DNA of 64,000 nt, from NCBI GenBank assembly GCA_023451825.1, contig JAEXYA010000029.1, forward strand, positions 62,001-126,000, given 5' to 3'. Under the pieces are notes generated by a model. It had not been told where the DNA came from, made no database searches, and worked only from the letters and a program-made list of their open reading frames with translations. Below are positions 16,044 to 24,643 of this stretch, in pieces. This DNA comes from Pseudomonadota bacterium. Its GTDB lineage: Bacteria > Pseudomonadota > Alphaproteobacteria > Rhizobiales > Xanthobacteraceae. Position 1 is the stretch's first letter. Every line of letters begins with the position of its first letter. The position numbers and the translations under genes are program-made.

Positions 16044-17066
16044 ATGAACCTCGCCGATCTCAACAAAATCGCCCGCGCCATGGTTGCGCCGGGCAAGGGA
16101 CTGCTGGCCGCGGACGAGTCGTCCGGCACCATCAAGAAGCGCTTCGATGCCATCGGCGTGACCTCGACCGAAGAGAGCCGCCGCGACTATCGCGAGATGC
16201 TGTTTCGCTCCCGTGAAGCCATGAGCAGCGCGATTTCGGGCGTCATCCTGTATGACGAGACGATCTGGCAGGACGCCAAAGACGGAACGCCACTGGTGCG
16301 GCTGATCGAGGAAGCCGGCGCCATTCCCGGCATCAAGGTCGACGAAGGCACCCAGCCGCTGCCGAACTGTCCGGGTGAACTCGTCACCACCGGCCTCGAC
16401 AAGCTCGCCGAGCGGCTGCCGAAATATTACGAGCGCGGCGCGCGGTTTGCCAAATGGCGCGCGGTGATCGATATCGGAGCTGGTATTCCCTCGATGACGG
16501 CTATTTCCGTCAATGCCCATGCACTGGCGCGTTATGCAGCGCTGTGTCAGGCCGCACAGATCGTACCGATCGTCGAGCCTGAAGTGCTGATGGACGGCGA
16601 TCACGACATTGATCGCTGCGTCGAGGTGACAACGCGTGTGCTCAACAAGACCTTCCAGGAATTGCGTATTCAGCGCGTCGCGCTGGAAGGCATGATTCTG
16701 AAGCCGAACATGGCGGTATCCGGCAAGACGTCGAACACGCAGGCCGGCGTGAGCGAAGTCGCCGAGAAGACCGTGCGCATGTTGAAGAATTGCGTACCGG
16801 CCTCGGTGCCGGGCATCGCCTTTCTGTCGGGCGGTCAGTCGGACGAGCAGGCGACCGCACATCTCGATGCCATGAACAAAATCGGCGGGCTGCCCTGGCC
16901 GCTCACCTTTTCTTATGGCCGCGCATTGCAAGCTGCGCCGCAGAAAGCGTGGGCCGGCAGGACTGAAAATGTGCAAGCGGGCCAGAAAGCTTTCACTCAT
17001 CGCGCGCGGATGAATTCGCTCGCGGCATCCGGCACCTGGACTGCCGAACACGAAAAGGCTGTTTGA
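16044..17066 (+). CDS. fda: class I fructose-bisphosphate aldolase
   Basis: A 340-residue Schiff-base aldolase with the same reaction as the class II enzyme upstream but no metal. GKGLLAADESSGTIKKRFDAIG near the N-terminus and the Schiff-base lysine in EGMILKPNMAVSG near residue 220 are diagnostic; IAFLSGGQSDEQATAHL follows. The length suits bacterial class I enzymes of eukaryotic type. ATG 16044 is chosen; the frame upstream (to 16008) overlaps the end of the toxin region. The stop codon overlaps the TTG start of the next gene. Confidence 0.95.
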   Translation: MNLADLNKIARAMVAPGKGLLAADESSGTIKKRFDAIGVTSTEESRRDYREMLFRSREAMSSAISGVILYDETIWQDAKDGTPLVRLIEEAGAIPGIKVDEGTQPLPNCPGELVTTGLDKLAERLPKYYERGARFAKWRAVIDIGAGIPSMTAISVNAHALARYAALCQAAQIVPIVEPEVLMDGDHDIDRCVEVTTRVLNKTFQELRIQRVALEGMILKPNMAVSGKTSNTQAGVSEVAEKTVRMLKNCVPASVPGIAFLSGGQSDEQATAHLDAMNKIGGLPWPLTFSYGRALQAAPQKAWAGRTENVQAGQKAFTHRARMNSLAASGTWTAEHEKAV

Positions 17067-17746
17067 TCTTGGCTGCTAAACCTCCAGCGCCCCCCGCCCC
17101 GCGGCTCTATCTCTCGACGCCCGTGACTGAAGACCCGGCTGCGTTGGTCGGCAAGCTGTCTGCATTGCTCGGCAAGGCCGACATCGCCGCCGTGCTTCTG
17201 CGCCTTGCCCCCTCCGATCCGCGCAGCCTCACCACGCGCATCAAGGCCGTGGCACAGGTCGCCCAAAACGCCGATGCGGCGCTGCTCGTCGAAGGTCATG
17301 CAGATCTCGTCGCACGCGGTGGCGCCGACGGCGCGCATCTGCCCGGCCTCGCGCCAATGCAGGAAGCCTTGCCGGCACTGAAGCCCGATTGGATCGCCGG
17401 CTGCGGCGGCCTCACGACACGCCACCATGCGATGTCCGCTGGCGAAGCCGGCGCTGACTATGTTTTGTTTGGCGAGCCGGATGCCAAGGGCCAGCGTCCC
17501 TCGGCGGATGCAATCGCCGAGCGACTGGAATGGTGGGCCGAATTGTTCGAGCCGCCATGTGTCGGCTATGCGGCCTCGCTTGAGGAAGCCGAGCAGTTTG
17601 CTGCCGCCGGCGCGGATTTCGTGCTGGTCGGCGATCTGATCTGGAATGATGCGCGCAGCGCCGCTGCAGCGCTCTCCGATGTCGAACAGGCGCTCAAGCG
17701 CGGCCACCTCGCGCTGCTTGAGCGCCTCAAGGCAGCACAGGGCTGA
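17063..17746 (+). CDS. ThiE-like (thiamine phosphate synthase family) protein lacking canonical active-site residues
   Basis: A 227-residue TIM-barrel protein assignable to the ThiE/TenI family by its overall pattern (LYLSTPVTED, DGAHLPGL, AGEAGADYVLFGEP, AAAGADFVLVGD). Key positions differ. The pyrophosphate-binding QLRxK is replaced by VLLRLAP, the metal-binding N-D of the third strand reads LLVEGHADL, the GQxD part of HLGQxD is missing, and the GPxxxTxTK loop reads FGEPDAKG. Thiamine phosphate synthase activity is therefore doubtful. TTG 17063 overlaps the aldolase stop; TTG 17069 is an alternative. Coupling to fda suggests a role tied to carbon metabolism rather than thiamine synthesis, but this is inference. 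Confidence 0.8.
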   Translation: MILAAKPPAPPAPRLYLSTPVTEDPAALVGKLSALLGKADIAAVLLRLAPSDPRSLTTRIKAVAQVAQNADAALLVEGHADLVARGGADGAHLPGLAPMQEALPALKPDWIAGCGGLTTRHHAMSAGEAGADYVLFGEPDAKGQRPSADAIAERLEWWAELFEPPCVGYAASLEEAEQFAAAGADFVLVGDLIWNDARSAAAALSDVEQALKRGHLALLERLKAAQG

Positions 17747-17751
17747 CATAC

Positions 17752-18825
17752 GTGAAGACACTGCGCGCATTGCTCGTGACGACCGGCTGCCTGTTCACAA
17801 CGGCGGCCATCGCACAGATGTCGTTGACGCCGCCCGCCGCGCAAGCGCCGACGAAGCAGCCGCCAGCAAAGGCGCCGGCCAAACAGGCCCCTGCGAAAGC
17901 GCCGGAGGCGGCAAAGAAAGCACCCGACACCGCCAAGAAAGCACCGCCTGCAAAGCAACCGGACAAGGTTGAAGAGCCCGTCGATCCCCGCGCCGACCTC
18001 GTCTACGGCGCCTATCAGCGCGGCATGTACAAGACTGCGCTCGATCTCGCCACCAAGCGCGCCACGGAGAACAATGATCCGAAAGCAATGACCATGCTGG
18101 GCGAGCTCTATTCCAACGGCATCGGGATCAAGCGCAACTACCAGCAGGCCGCCGAATGGTACAAACGCGCCGCCGATCGCGGTGACCGCGAGGCGATGTT
18201 TGCGCTGGCGATGCTGCGCATTTCCGAGCGCACCAATCCGGGCGGGCGCGACGAGGCCGTGAAGCTGCTGGCATCCTCCGCCAAGCTCGGTAATCCCAAG
18301 GCTGCCTACAATCTGGCGCTGCTCTATCTCGACGGCCAGACCCTGCCGCAGGACGTCAAGCGCTCGGCTGAATTGCTGAGGCAGGCTGCAGACGCCGGCA
18401 ATCCCGAAGCGCAATATGCGCTGGCGACCTTCTACAAGGAAGGCACCGGCGTGGAGAAGGACATCAACAAGGCCGTGCGCCTGCTGCAGGCGGCTTCGAT
18501 GGCCGACAATGTGGACGCCGAGGTGGAATACGCCATCGCGCTCTATAACGGCACCGGAACCTCCAAGAACGAGGCGGCCGCGATTACCCTGCTCCGCAAG
18601 GCTGCCCGCCAAAACAGCCCGATCGCCCAGAACCGCCTCGCCCGGGTGCTCGCCATGCGCACAAATACCGAGGAACGGCTGGAAGGCCTGCGCTGGCATA
18701 TCGTGGCGAAGACCGCCGGCAAAGGCGACCTGATGCTGGATGAATTGCTGGCCGGGGCCAGCCCCCAGGATCGCGCCCAAGCCCAGCAGGCGGCGAATAA
18801 ATGGCTCGGCTCCGGCCTGAAATGA
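17752..18825 (+). CDS. exported Sel1-repeat protein
   Basis: A 357-residue protein with an N-terminal signal peptide (KTLRALLVTTGCLFTTAAIA) and a Pro/Ala/Lys-rich linker to about residue 75. At least five Sel1-like TPR repeats follow, recognisable by units such as AMTMLGELYSNGIGIKRNY, QAAEWYKRAADRGDREAMF and ELLRQAADAGNPEAQYALA. Such repeats mediate protein-protein contacts in the periplasm. The start is GTG, 5 bases after the ThiE-like stop, so it is in the same operon. No catalytic motif is seen. Confidence 0.88.
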   Translation: MKTLRALLVTTGCLFTTAAIAQMSLTPPAAQAPTKQPPAKAPAKQAPAKAPEAAKKAPDTAKKAPPAKQPDKVEEPVDPRADLVYGAYQRGMYKTALDLATKRATENNDPKAMTMLGELYSNGIGIKRNYQQAAEWYKRAADRGDREAMFALAMLRISERTNPGGRDEAVKLLASSAKLGNPKAAYNLALLYLDGQTLPQDVKRSAELLRQAADAGNPEAQYALATFYKEGTGVEKDINKAVRLLQAASMADNVDAEVEYAIALYNGTGTSKNEAAAITLLRKAARQNSPIAQNRLARVLAMRTNTEERLEGLRWHIVAKTAGKGDLMLDELLAGASPQDRAQAQQAANKWLGSGLK

Positions 18826-18839
18826 CGTGACCGGGACCT

Positions 18840-18926
18840 GTAGGGTGGGCAAAGCGTCGCGTGCCCACCTTCACCGGCTGTGCACTTGGAGGTGGGCACG
18901 TCGCTTCGCTGCTTTGCCCACCCTAC
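18840..18926. repeat. palindromic intergenic element, GTAGGGTGGGC type
   Basis: The left end GTAGGGTGGGCAAAGCG mirrors the right end CTTTGCCCACCCTAC, with inner arms GTGCCCACC / GGTGGGCAC. It is the same type as 2166-2252. It lies between the Sel1 gene and the inositol-phosphatase gene. Confidence 0.86.
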
Positions 18927-19030
18927 AGGCCAGAGATCGGCCCTTGACGCGATGGCCCCCAGAGGGCACCCATCGCCCCTAGCAACCCCCATTTTGAAGA
19001 CCTGACGTCAGGTCGTCGCGAGACGAGATC

Positions 19031-19825
19031 ATGATCAATTCGGCCCTTATGAACGTCATGGTGAAGGCCGCCCGCCGTGCCGGCCGCAGCCTCAAGCGTG
19101 ACCTCGGCGAAATCGAGCATCTGCAGGTCTCCCTGAAGGGACCTGCCAACTTCGTCTCGCTCGCCGACAAGCGTGCCGAGGAAATGCTCTATACGGATCT
19201 CAACAAGGCCCGCCCCGGCTATGGTTTCCTCGGCGAGGAAGGCGGCAGCCGCGAAGGGACCGACAAGAGCCATACCTGGATCGTCGATCCGCTCGACGGC
19301 ACCACCAACTTCCTGCACGGCATCCCGCAATTCGCCATCTCGATCGGCCTCGCCCGCGAGGGCCAGATCATTGCCGGCGTGATCTACAATCCCGGCAATG
19401 AAGAACTCTACATGGCCGAGAAAGGCGCCGGCGCATTCCTCAATGACAGCCGCCTGCGCGTGGCCGGCCGCCAGCAGTTGCATGACTGCGTGATCGCCTG
19501 CGGCCTGCCGCATATCGGCCGCGGCGATTTCGAGCTCTCGCGCAACGAGATGGCGGCGCTGCAGCCGAAGGTCGCCGGCCTCCGCCGTTTTGGCGCGGCC
19601 TCGCTGGATATGGCCTTCGTGGCCGCCGGTCGTCTCGATGGCTATTGGGAGCGCAACCTGCAGCCCTGGGACGTCGCGGCCGGCATCATCATGATCAAGG
19701 AGGCCGGCGGTCTCGTCAGCGACATCGACGGCGGTGACCTCTTGAAGACCGGCGACGTGGTGTGCGGCAATGAAGTCGTCCACAATTCGCTGGTGAAGAT
19801 CTTGCGGCCGCTGTCGCGGAAGTGA
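19031..19825 (+). CDS. suhB: inositol monophosphatase family protein (SuhB-like)
   Basis: A 264-residue Mg-dependent phosphatase. The metal-binding motif WIVDPLDGTTNFLHG is near residue 83, GEEGG near 68 and the second motif LQPWDVAAGIIMIKEAGG near 213. The length is normal. Members dephosphorylate inositol-1-phosphate or other sugar phosphates, and E. coli SuhB also acts in rRNA antitermination; the precise role here is unknown. It closes the rightward block and is followed by two palindromic elements before the convergent RND genes. Confidence 0.92.
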   Translation: MINSALMNVMVKAARRAGRSLKRDLGEIEHLQVSLKGPANFVSLADKRAEEMLYTDLNKARPGYGFLGEEGGSREGTDKSHTWIVDPLDGTTNFLHGIPQFAISIGLAREGQIIAGVIYNPGNEELYMAEKGAGAFLNDSRLRVAGRQQLHDCVIACGLPHIGRGDFELSRNEMAALQPKVAGLRRFGAASLDMAFVAAGRLDGYWERNLQPWDVAAGIIMIKEAGGLVSDIDGGDLLKTGDVVCGNEVVHNSLVKILRPLSRK

Positions 19826-19834
19826 TGCTGTGCC

Positions 19835-19922
19835 GTAGGGCGGATGAGCGAAGCGTAATCCGCCGCGGAGTTTCAACCATGCACTCGGCCGGCGGATTAC
19901 GCCTTCGGCTCATCCGCCCTAC
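19835..19922. repeat. palindromic intergenic element, GTAGGGCGGATGAGC type
   Basis: A near-duplicate of 3315-3402: GTAGGGCGGATGAGCGAAGC on the left, GGCTCATCCGCCCTAC on the right, and the same inner GGCGGAT...ACGCC segment. It is the first of two adjacent elements in the suhB/RND convergent junction. Confidence 0.86.
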
Positions 19923-19951
19923 GTCCGCCGTCGCAACACGAACGCTGTGCT

Positions 19952-20053
19952 GTAGGATGGGTTGAGCGCAGCGATACCCATCACAGCATGCACCGAGCCC
20001 GCGGTGATGGGTATCGCTCCGGCGCTGCGCGCCTGTGCTCAACCCCATCCTAC
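19952..20053. repeat. palindromic intergenic element, GTAGGATGGGTTGAGC type
   Basis: The left arm GTAGGATGGGTTGAGCGCAG pairs with a right arm containing GCTCAACCCCATCCTAC, with inner GATACCCATCAC / GTGATGGGTATC. It lies 29 bp after the previous element and ends 7 bp before the RND transporter stop codon. Confidence 0.86.
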
Positions 20054-20060
20054 GGCCTTC

Positions 20061-23000
20061 TCAATGCGACGCCGCTGGCTCGCCAGCCGCTTCGGGCTGC
20101 TTCACCTCGTCCTTCTTCGGCTTGTCCGGCGAGAACAGGTTCTGCACCCAGACAAAGAAGATCGGCACGAACAACAGCGCCAGGATCACCACCGCCAGCA
20201 TGCCGCCGGCAACGCCGGTGCCGAGCGCCTGCTGGCTCTTCGAGCCTGCGCCCGACGACACCACCATGGGCAGCACGCCGCAGATGAACGCCATGCCGGT
20301 CATCACGATGGGACGGAAGCGCAGTTTGCACGCCTCCATCGTTGAATCGTAGAGCGACATGCCCTGCGCGCGCAGATCCTTCGCGAATTCGATGATCAGG
20401 ATGGCATCCTTCGCCGCCAGACCGATGATGGTGATCAGGCCCACGGTGAAATAGACGCCGTTCGGCATGTCGCGCAGGGTCGAGGCCGCCACCGCGCCGA
20501 TGATGCCGAGCGGCACCGTCATCAGCACCGCGATCGGAATCGTCCAGCTCTCGTAGAGAGCGGCGAGGATCAGGAACACCACCAGCGCCGACAGCGCGAG
20601 CAGGAACGGCGCCATCGAGCCCGACAGTTTCTCCTGCAGCGACTGGCCGGCCCATTCATAACCGAAGCCGCGCGGCAGTTTTGCAGTCAGGCGTTCCATC
20701 TCGGCAATCGTATCACCCGAGGTGAAGCCGGGTTTGGCTTCACCCGAAATGCGGATCGCAGGATAGTAGTTGAAGCCGATGATCTGGCTCGGCCCGCGCG
20801 CCCATTCCACCGTTGCGAAGGACGAGAACGGCACCAGCTGACCGCGATTGTTCTTCACATTGTAGTTCAGGATATCCGACGCATTCATGCGTGTTGCCGC
20901 ATCCGCCTGGATCAGCACGCGCTGCATGCGTCCGCGATTGGGGAAGTCATTGGTGTAGTTCGAGCCGAGATTGGTCGAGATCGTGTTGTTGATGTCCTCG
21001 AAGGTCACGCCGAAGGCGCCGGCCTTTTCGCGATCGATCATCAGGTTGACGATCGGCGCCGCCGGCAGGCCTTCGATATAGGCGTTCTGGATAATGCTGC
21101 CGGCATTGGCCTCGGCGACAAGCCGCGTGGCCGCTTCCATCAGGGCCTCATAGCCCTTCTGGCCGCGATCCTGCAGACGGAAGCTGAAGCCTGCCGACAC
21201 GCCGAGATTATCGACCGGCGGCGGCTGCTGGCCGGAGATCTCGGCATCGCGGACGCCGGCGAGATCCTTGTTGATGTCATCGACGATCTGCGCCGCCGAT
21301 TCCTTGTCGGAGCGCTCCGACCAGTCCTTCAGCGAGATGAAGGCCTGCGCCGTGTTGAGGCCCTGGCCGAGGAAGCTGAAGCCGGTCAGGAACACGACAT
21401 TCGCAATGCCTTCCTTCTTGGCCAGATACTCCTCGACCTGCTTGATCGCGCCTTCGGTACGGGCATAGGACGAATCCGACGGTGTCTGAACGTCCGTGGT
21501 GATAAAGCCCTGGTCGTCGATGGGCAGGAAGCCGCCCGGCATGCGGACGAAAGCCCAGCCGAGGCCGATCAGCAGCGCCACATAGATCAGCATCAGGCGA
21601 CCTGTGCGCTTCAGCGACCATGCCACCGTGCCGGTATAGCGATCGCGCACATTGTCGAGGCCGCGGTTGAACCAGCCGAACATGCCCTTATGCGAATGGC
21701 CGTGGCCCTTCTCGATCGGCTTCAGCATGGTGGCGCACAGCGCCGGCGTCAGCGACAGCGCGAGCAGCGCTGAGAAGCCGATGGCCGCGATCATGGTGAC
21801 CGAGAACTGCTTGTAGACGATACCGACCGAGCCCGGGAAGAACGCCATCGGGACGAACACGCCCATCAGCACCAGCGTGATGCCGACGATGGCGCTGGTG
21901 ATCTGGTCCATGGCCTTCTTGGTGGCGTCCTTCGGCGACAGCCCGTCCTCGCTCATGATGCGCTCGACGTTCTCCACCACCACGATGGCGTCGTCGACGA
22001 GAATGCCCACCGCAAGCACCATGCCGAACATGGTCAGCATGTTGATGGAGTAACCGACCGCCATCAGCACCGCACAGGTGCCGAGCAACGCGATCGGCAC
22101 CACGATGGTGGGAATGAGCGTGTAGCGGAAGTTTTGCAGGAACAGGAACATCACGATGAAGACGAGGCCCACGGCCTCAAGCAGCGTCATCAGCACCTTG
22201 TTGATGGCGGCATTGATGACGGGCGTGACGTTGTAGGGGATCTCGATCTTGATATTGGCCGGGAAGTTGTTCGACAGCTCCTTCATCTTGGCGTCGATGG
22301 CACCCGCGGTGGCAATCGCATTGCCGGCAGGCGACATCAGCACCGCAAGGCCGGCGACCGGCTTGCCGTTCAGGCGCGTCTTGAACTGATAATTGAAGCC
22401 GGCGATCTCGACCCGCGCAACATCGCGCAGGCGCACCGCGGAACCGTCGGGATTGGCGCGCAGCACGATGGCGCCGAATTCTTCCGGCGTGGTGAGCTGG
22501 CCCTTGACCAATACCAGTGCTGAGGTGCGCTGCTCGGCCGGGCTCGGCTCGGAGCCGATCGCGCCGGAGGCGACCTGGGCGTTCTGTGCGGTGACGGCCT
22601 TGTTGACGTCGTCGGCGGTCAGATTGTAGCCGACCAGTTTGGCAGGATCGATCCAGACGCGCAGCGCGCGTTCGGTGGAGAACAGTTGCACGCGGCCGAC
22701 GCCGGGAATGCGCCTGATCTCACCGACCACGTTGCGCATCATGAAATCGCCGAGCGCAACTTCATCGAGGCTGTCATCGGTCGAACTGACGGTGATGATC
22801 TGGAGAACCTGCGCGGACGCTTCCTGAATGCGGATGCCCTGCTGGATCACCGCACGCGGAAGACGCGGCTCGACGCGCTTGATACGATTCTGGGCTTCCA
22901 CCGAAGCGGCGCTGATTTCCGTTCCGGGCTCGAAGCTGGCGAGAATTTCGACAGAGCCGAGCGAGTCGCTGGTGGATTCGAAGAACAGCAGGCCCGGCGT

Positions 23001-23213
23001 GCCGTTGAGTTCTTCCTCGATCAGGCGGGTGACGCTGTTGTAGAGATTTTCGGGCGAGGAGCCGGGATAGCTGGCGCTGATCGAGATCAGTGGCGGTGCG
23101 ATGATCGGATATTGTGCGATCGGCAGCAGCGGAATGGCGATCGCGCCGAACAGACATGTGAAAAGCGCGACGACCCAGGCGAAAATCGGCCTGTCGATAA
23201 AAAATCTAGCCAT
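20061..23213 (-). CDS. RND multidrug efflux transporter, inner-membrane component
   Basis: A 1050-residue HAE1-type RND pump (AcrB/MexB relative) driving proton-coupled export. Proton-relay aspartates are in VGILVDDAIVVVENVER near residue 406, with the matching lysine in GLAAKDAILIIEFAKDL near residue 933. The N-terminal ARFFIDRPIFAWVVAL and two large periplasmic loops are typical. Length and domain duplication are normal. It is encoded 10 bp downstream of its adaptor gene. No outer-membrane channel gene is adjacent, so a TolC-type protein encoded elsewhere must be used. Substrates are unknown. Confidence 0.95.
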   Translation of the reverse strand: MARFFIDRPIFAWVVALFTCLFGAIAIPLLPIAQYPIIAPPLISISASYPGSSPENLYNSVTRLIEEELNGTPGLLFFESTSDSLGSVEILASFEPGTEISAASVEAQNRIKRVEPRLPRAVIQQGIRIQEASAQVLQIITVSSTDDSLDEVALGDFMMRNVVGEIRRIPGVGRVQLFSTERALRVWIDPAKLVGYNLTADDVNKAVTAQNAQVASGAIGSEPSPAEQRTSALVLVKGQLTTPEEFGAIVLRANPDGSAVRLRDVARVEIAGFNYQFKTRLNGKPVAGLAVLMSPAGNAIATAGAIDAKMKELSNNFPANIKIEIPYNVTPVINAAINKVLMTLLEAVGLVFIVMFLFLQNFRYTLIPTIVVPIALLGTCAVLMAVGYSINMLTMFGMVLAVGILVDDAIVVVENVERIMSEDGLSPKDATKKAMDQITSAIVGITLVLMGVFVPMAFFPGSVGIVYKQFSVTMIAAIGFSALLALSLTPALCATMLKPIEKGHGHSHKGMFGWFNRGLDNVRDRYTGTVAWSLKRTGRLMLIYVALLIGLGWAFVRMPGGFLPIDDQGFITTDVQTPSDSSYARTEGAIKQVEEYLAKKEGIANVVFLTGFSFLGQGLNTAQAFISLKDWSERSDKESAAQIVDDINKDLAGVRDAEISGQQPPPVDNLGVSAGFSFRLQDRGQKGYEALMEAATRLVAEANAGSIIQNAYIEGLPAAPIVNLMIDREKAGAFGVTFEDINNTISTNLGSNYTNDFPNRGRMQRVLIQADAATRMNASDILNYNVKNNRGQLVPFSSFATVEWARGPSQIIGFNYYPAIRISGEAKPGFTSGDTIAEMERLTAKLPRGFGYEWAGQSLQEKLSGSMAPFLLALSALVVFLILAALYESWTIPIAVLMTVPLGIIGAVAASTLRDMPNGVYFTVGLITIIGLAAKDAILIIEFAKDLRAQGMSLYDSTMEACKLRFRPIVMTGMAFICGVLPMVVSSGAGSKSQQALGTGVAGGMLAVVILALLFVPIFFVWVQNLFSPDKPKKDEVKQPEAAGEPAASH

Positions 23214-23223
23214 GTTCTCTTAC

Positions 23224-24432
23224 TCAGGGCCGCGCTTGGGTCGTCTTGGCATCGCCCGCGAAATTTGCGGCAAGGCTTGGATCGGTCCACTTCACCGTCT
23301 TGACCTTGTCACCCGCGGTGAATTTCTGGAAGCCTTCGACGACAATCTGCTCGCCGCCCTTCAGCCCCTCCATCACGAACCACAACCCGTCCTGCACCGC
23401 GCCCGTCTTGACCGGCTGCACGGCGACATGACCGTCGCTCTTCACGACAAACACTTCGGCGCCGCCGCCGCCATTACGCTGAACGGCCTGCTGCGGAACG
23501 GCGATCGCGTCGACATCGATCCCCTGCTCGATCTGCACGCGCACATACATGCCCGGCAGCAGTTCGCGCTTCGGGTTCGGGAATTCGCCGCGGAGCGTCA
23601 CCTGGCCGGTGAAGGTATCGACCTTGGCTTCCGAGAACAGCAGCTTGCCGACCAGCGGATAGACCGAGCCGTCGTCGAATACGAGGCGCACCTTGGCGGC
23701 ATCGGGCGCGATGCGCTCCAGATCGCCGGTCTCGAACGAGCGACGCAGATTGTTCAGTTCGGACACCGACTGGGTGAAGTCGGCATAGATCGGATCGAGC
23801 TGCTGAATGGTGGCGAGATTGGTGGTGTCGTTCTGCGCGATCAACGTGCCTTCGGTCACCAGCGCGGCGCCGACGATGCCGTCGATCGGCGCACGGATGG
23901 TGGCGTAATCGAGATTGAGCCGCGCACGCGCGACATCGGCCTTGCGCGCGGCGATTTCAGCTTCGGCCTGACGCTGTGCACCAATGGCGCGCTCGCCTTC
24001 GGCTTCGGACACGGCTTTCTGCTGTGCCAGACCGGAAAGCCGCTTGGCCTGCAATGTCGCCAGATCATAAGCCGCTTCCGCTTTATGCAGCGATGCCTTG
24101 GCGGCCTGCAGTTCCACTTCGAAAGGCTTCGGATCGATCCGATAGAGCGTGTCGCCGGCCTTCACTTCGGTGCCCTGATGGAAGGCGCGCTCGATGATGA
24201 TGCCCGAGACGCGCGAACGCACGTCGGCAACGCGCGTTGGCGCGATACGGCCCGGCAACTCGCGCACAATGGCGCGCGCCTGCTGCTTCACGGTGACAAC
24301 GCTCACTTCGGTCTCCGGTGCAGCCGGAGCTGCCGCCACTGCATCCTTCGGTTCATTGCAGCCGGCGAGCACAGGCGCGAGCCCTGCCAGCAGAAGCGCG
24401 AAGCCTGCAGCACGTGCGTTGAAGATCGTCAT
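23224..24432 (-). CDS. RND efflux periplasmic adaptor lipoprotein
   Basis: A 402-residue membrane-fusion protein of the AcrA/MexA family linking the RND pump to an outer-membrane channel. A lipoprotein signal with the lipobox LAGC (FALLLAGLAPVLAGC) indicates anchoring to the inner membrane. The lipoyl/barrel segments (RVSGIIIERAFHQGTEVKAGD, then YATIRAPIDGIVG) flank a coiled-coil hairpin. The start MTIFNARAAGF is chosen so the signal peptide begins correctly; the longer frame has no export signal in place. It is the first gene of the efflux operon. Confidence 0.93.
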   Translation of the reverse strand: MTIFNARAAGFALLLAGLAPVLAGCNEPKDAVAAAPAAPETEVSVVTVKQQARAIVRELPGRIAPTRVADVRSRVSGIIIERAFHQGTEVKAGDTLYRIDPKPFEVELQAAKASLHKAEAAYDLATLQAKRLSGLAQQKAVSEAEGERAIGAQRQAEAEIAARKADVARARLNLDYATIRAPIDGIVGAALVTEGTLIAQNDTTNLATIQQLDPIYADFTQSVSELNNLRRSFETGDLERIAPDAAKVRLVFDDGSVYPLVGKLLFSEAKVDTFTGQVTLRGEFPNPKRELLPGMYVRVQIEQGIDVDAIAVPQQAVQRNGGGGAEVFVVKSDGHVAVQPVKTGAVQDGLWFVMEGLKGGEQIVVEGFQKFTAGDKVKTVKWTDPSLAANFAGDAKTTQARP

Positions 24433-24553
24433 CGATTCCGATTTCCCAATTTGCGATTCGAACAAGCATCGACAGCTGCACGGGTCATCAGCGCGTCTCA
24501 CGTGCAGCCGGATTTATCGAACGTGATGCGAGCAAACTAAAAACCACGCTGTT

Positions 24554-24583
24554 GCGGCGCAATACATATCGAGGCGGCGCAAT
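24554..24583. promoter_or_regulatory. tandem GCGGCGCAAT repeat upstream of the efflux operon
   Basis: GCGGCGCAAT occurs at 24554-24563 and again at 24574-24583, 20 bp apart (about two helical turns), roughly 120-150 bp upstream of the adaptor start. Each copy carries the TTGC/GCAA-like half symmetry only partly. It could be a regulator site; no regulator gene is adjacent. Confidence 0.3.
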
Positions 24584-24643
24584 GCCACACAGCTTATCAT
24601 ATTGAAAACAAATGTGCATTCGGGCTTCACGCGAACGTGACGC

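Noticed and set aside
17063..17746. TPP riboswitch control expected for a thiamine gene
   Set aside because: The gene overlaps fda with no leader, and no TPP-aptamer-like sequence is seen; the protein also lacks ThiE catalytic motifs.
18840..20053. Genomic island or prophage boundary
   Set aside because: No integrase, tRNA or attachment-site duplication is present, and the flanking genes are ordinary chromosomal ones.
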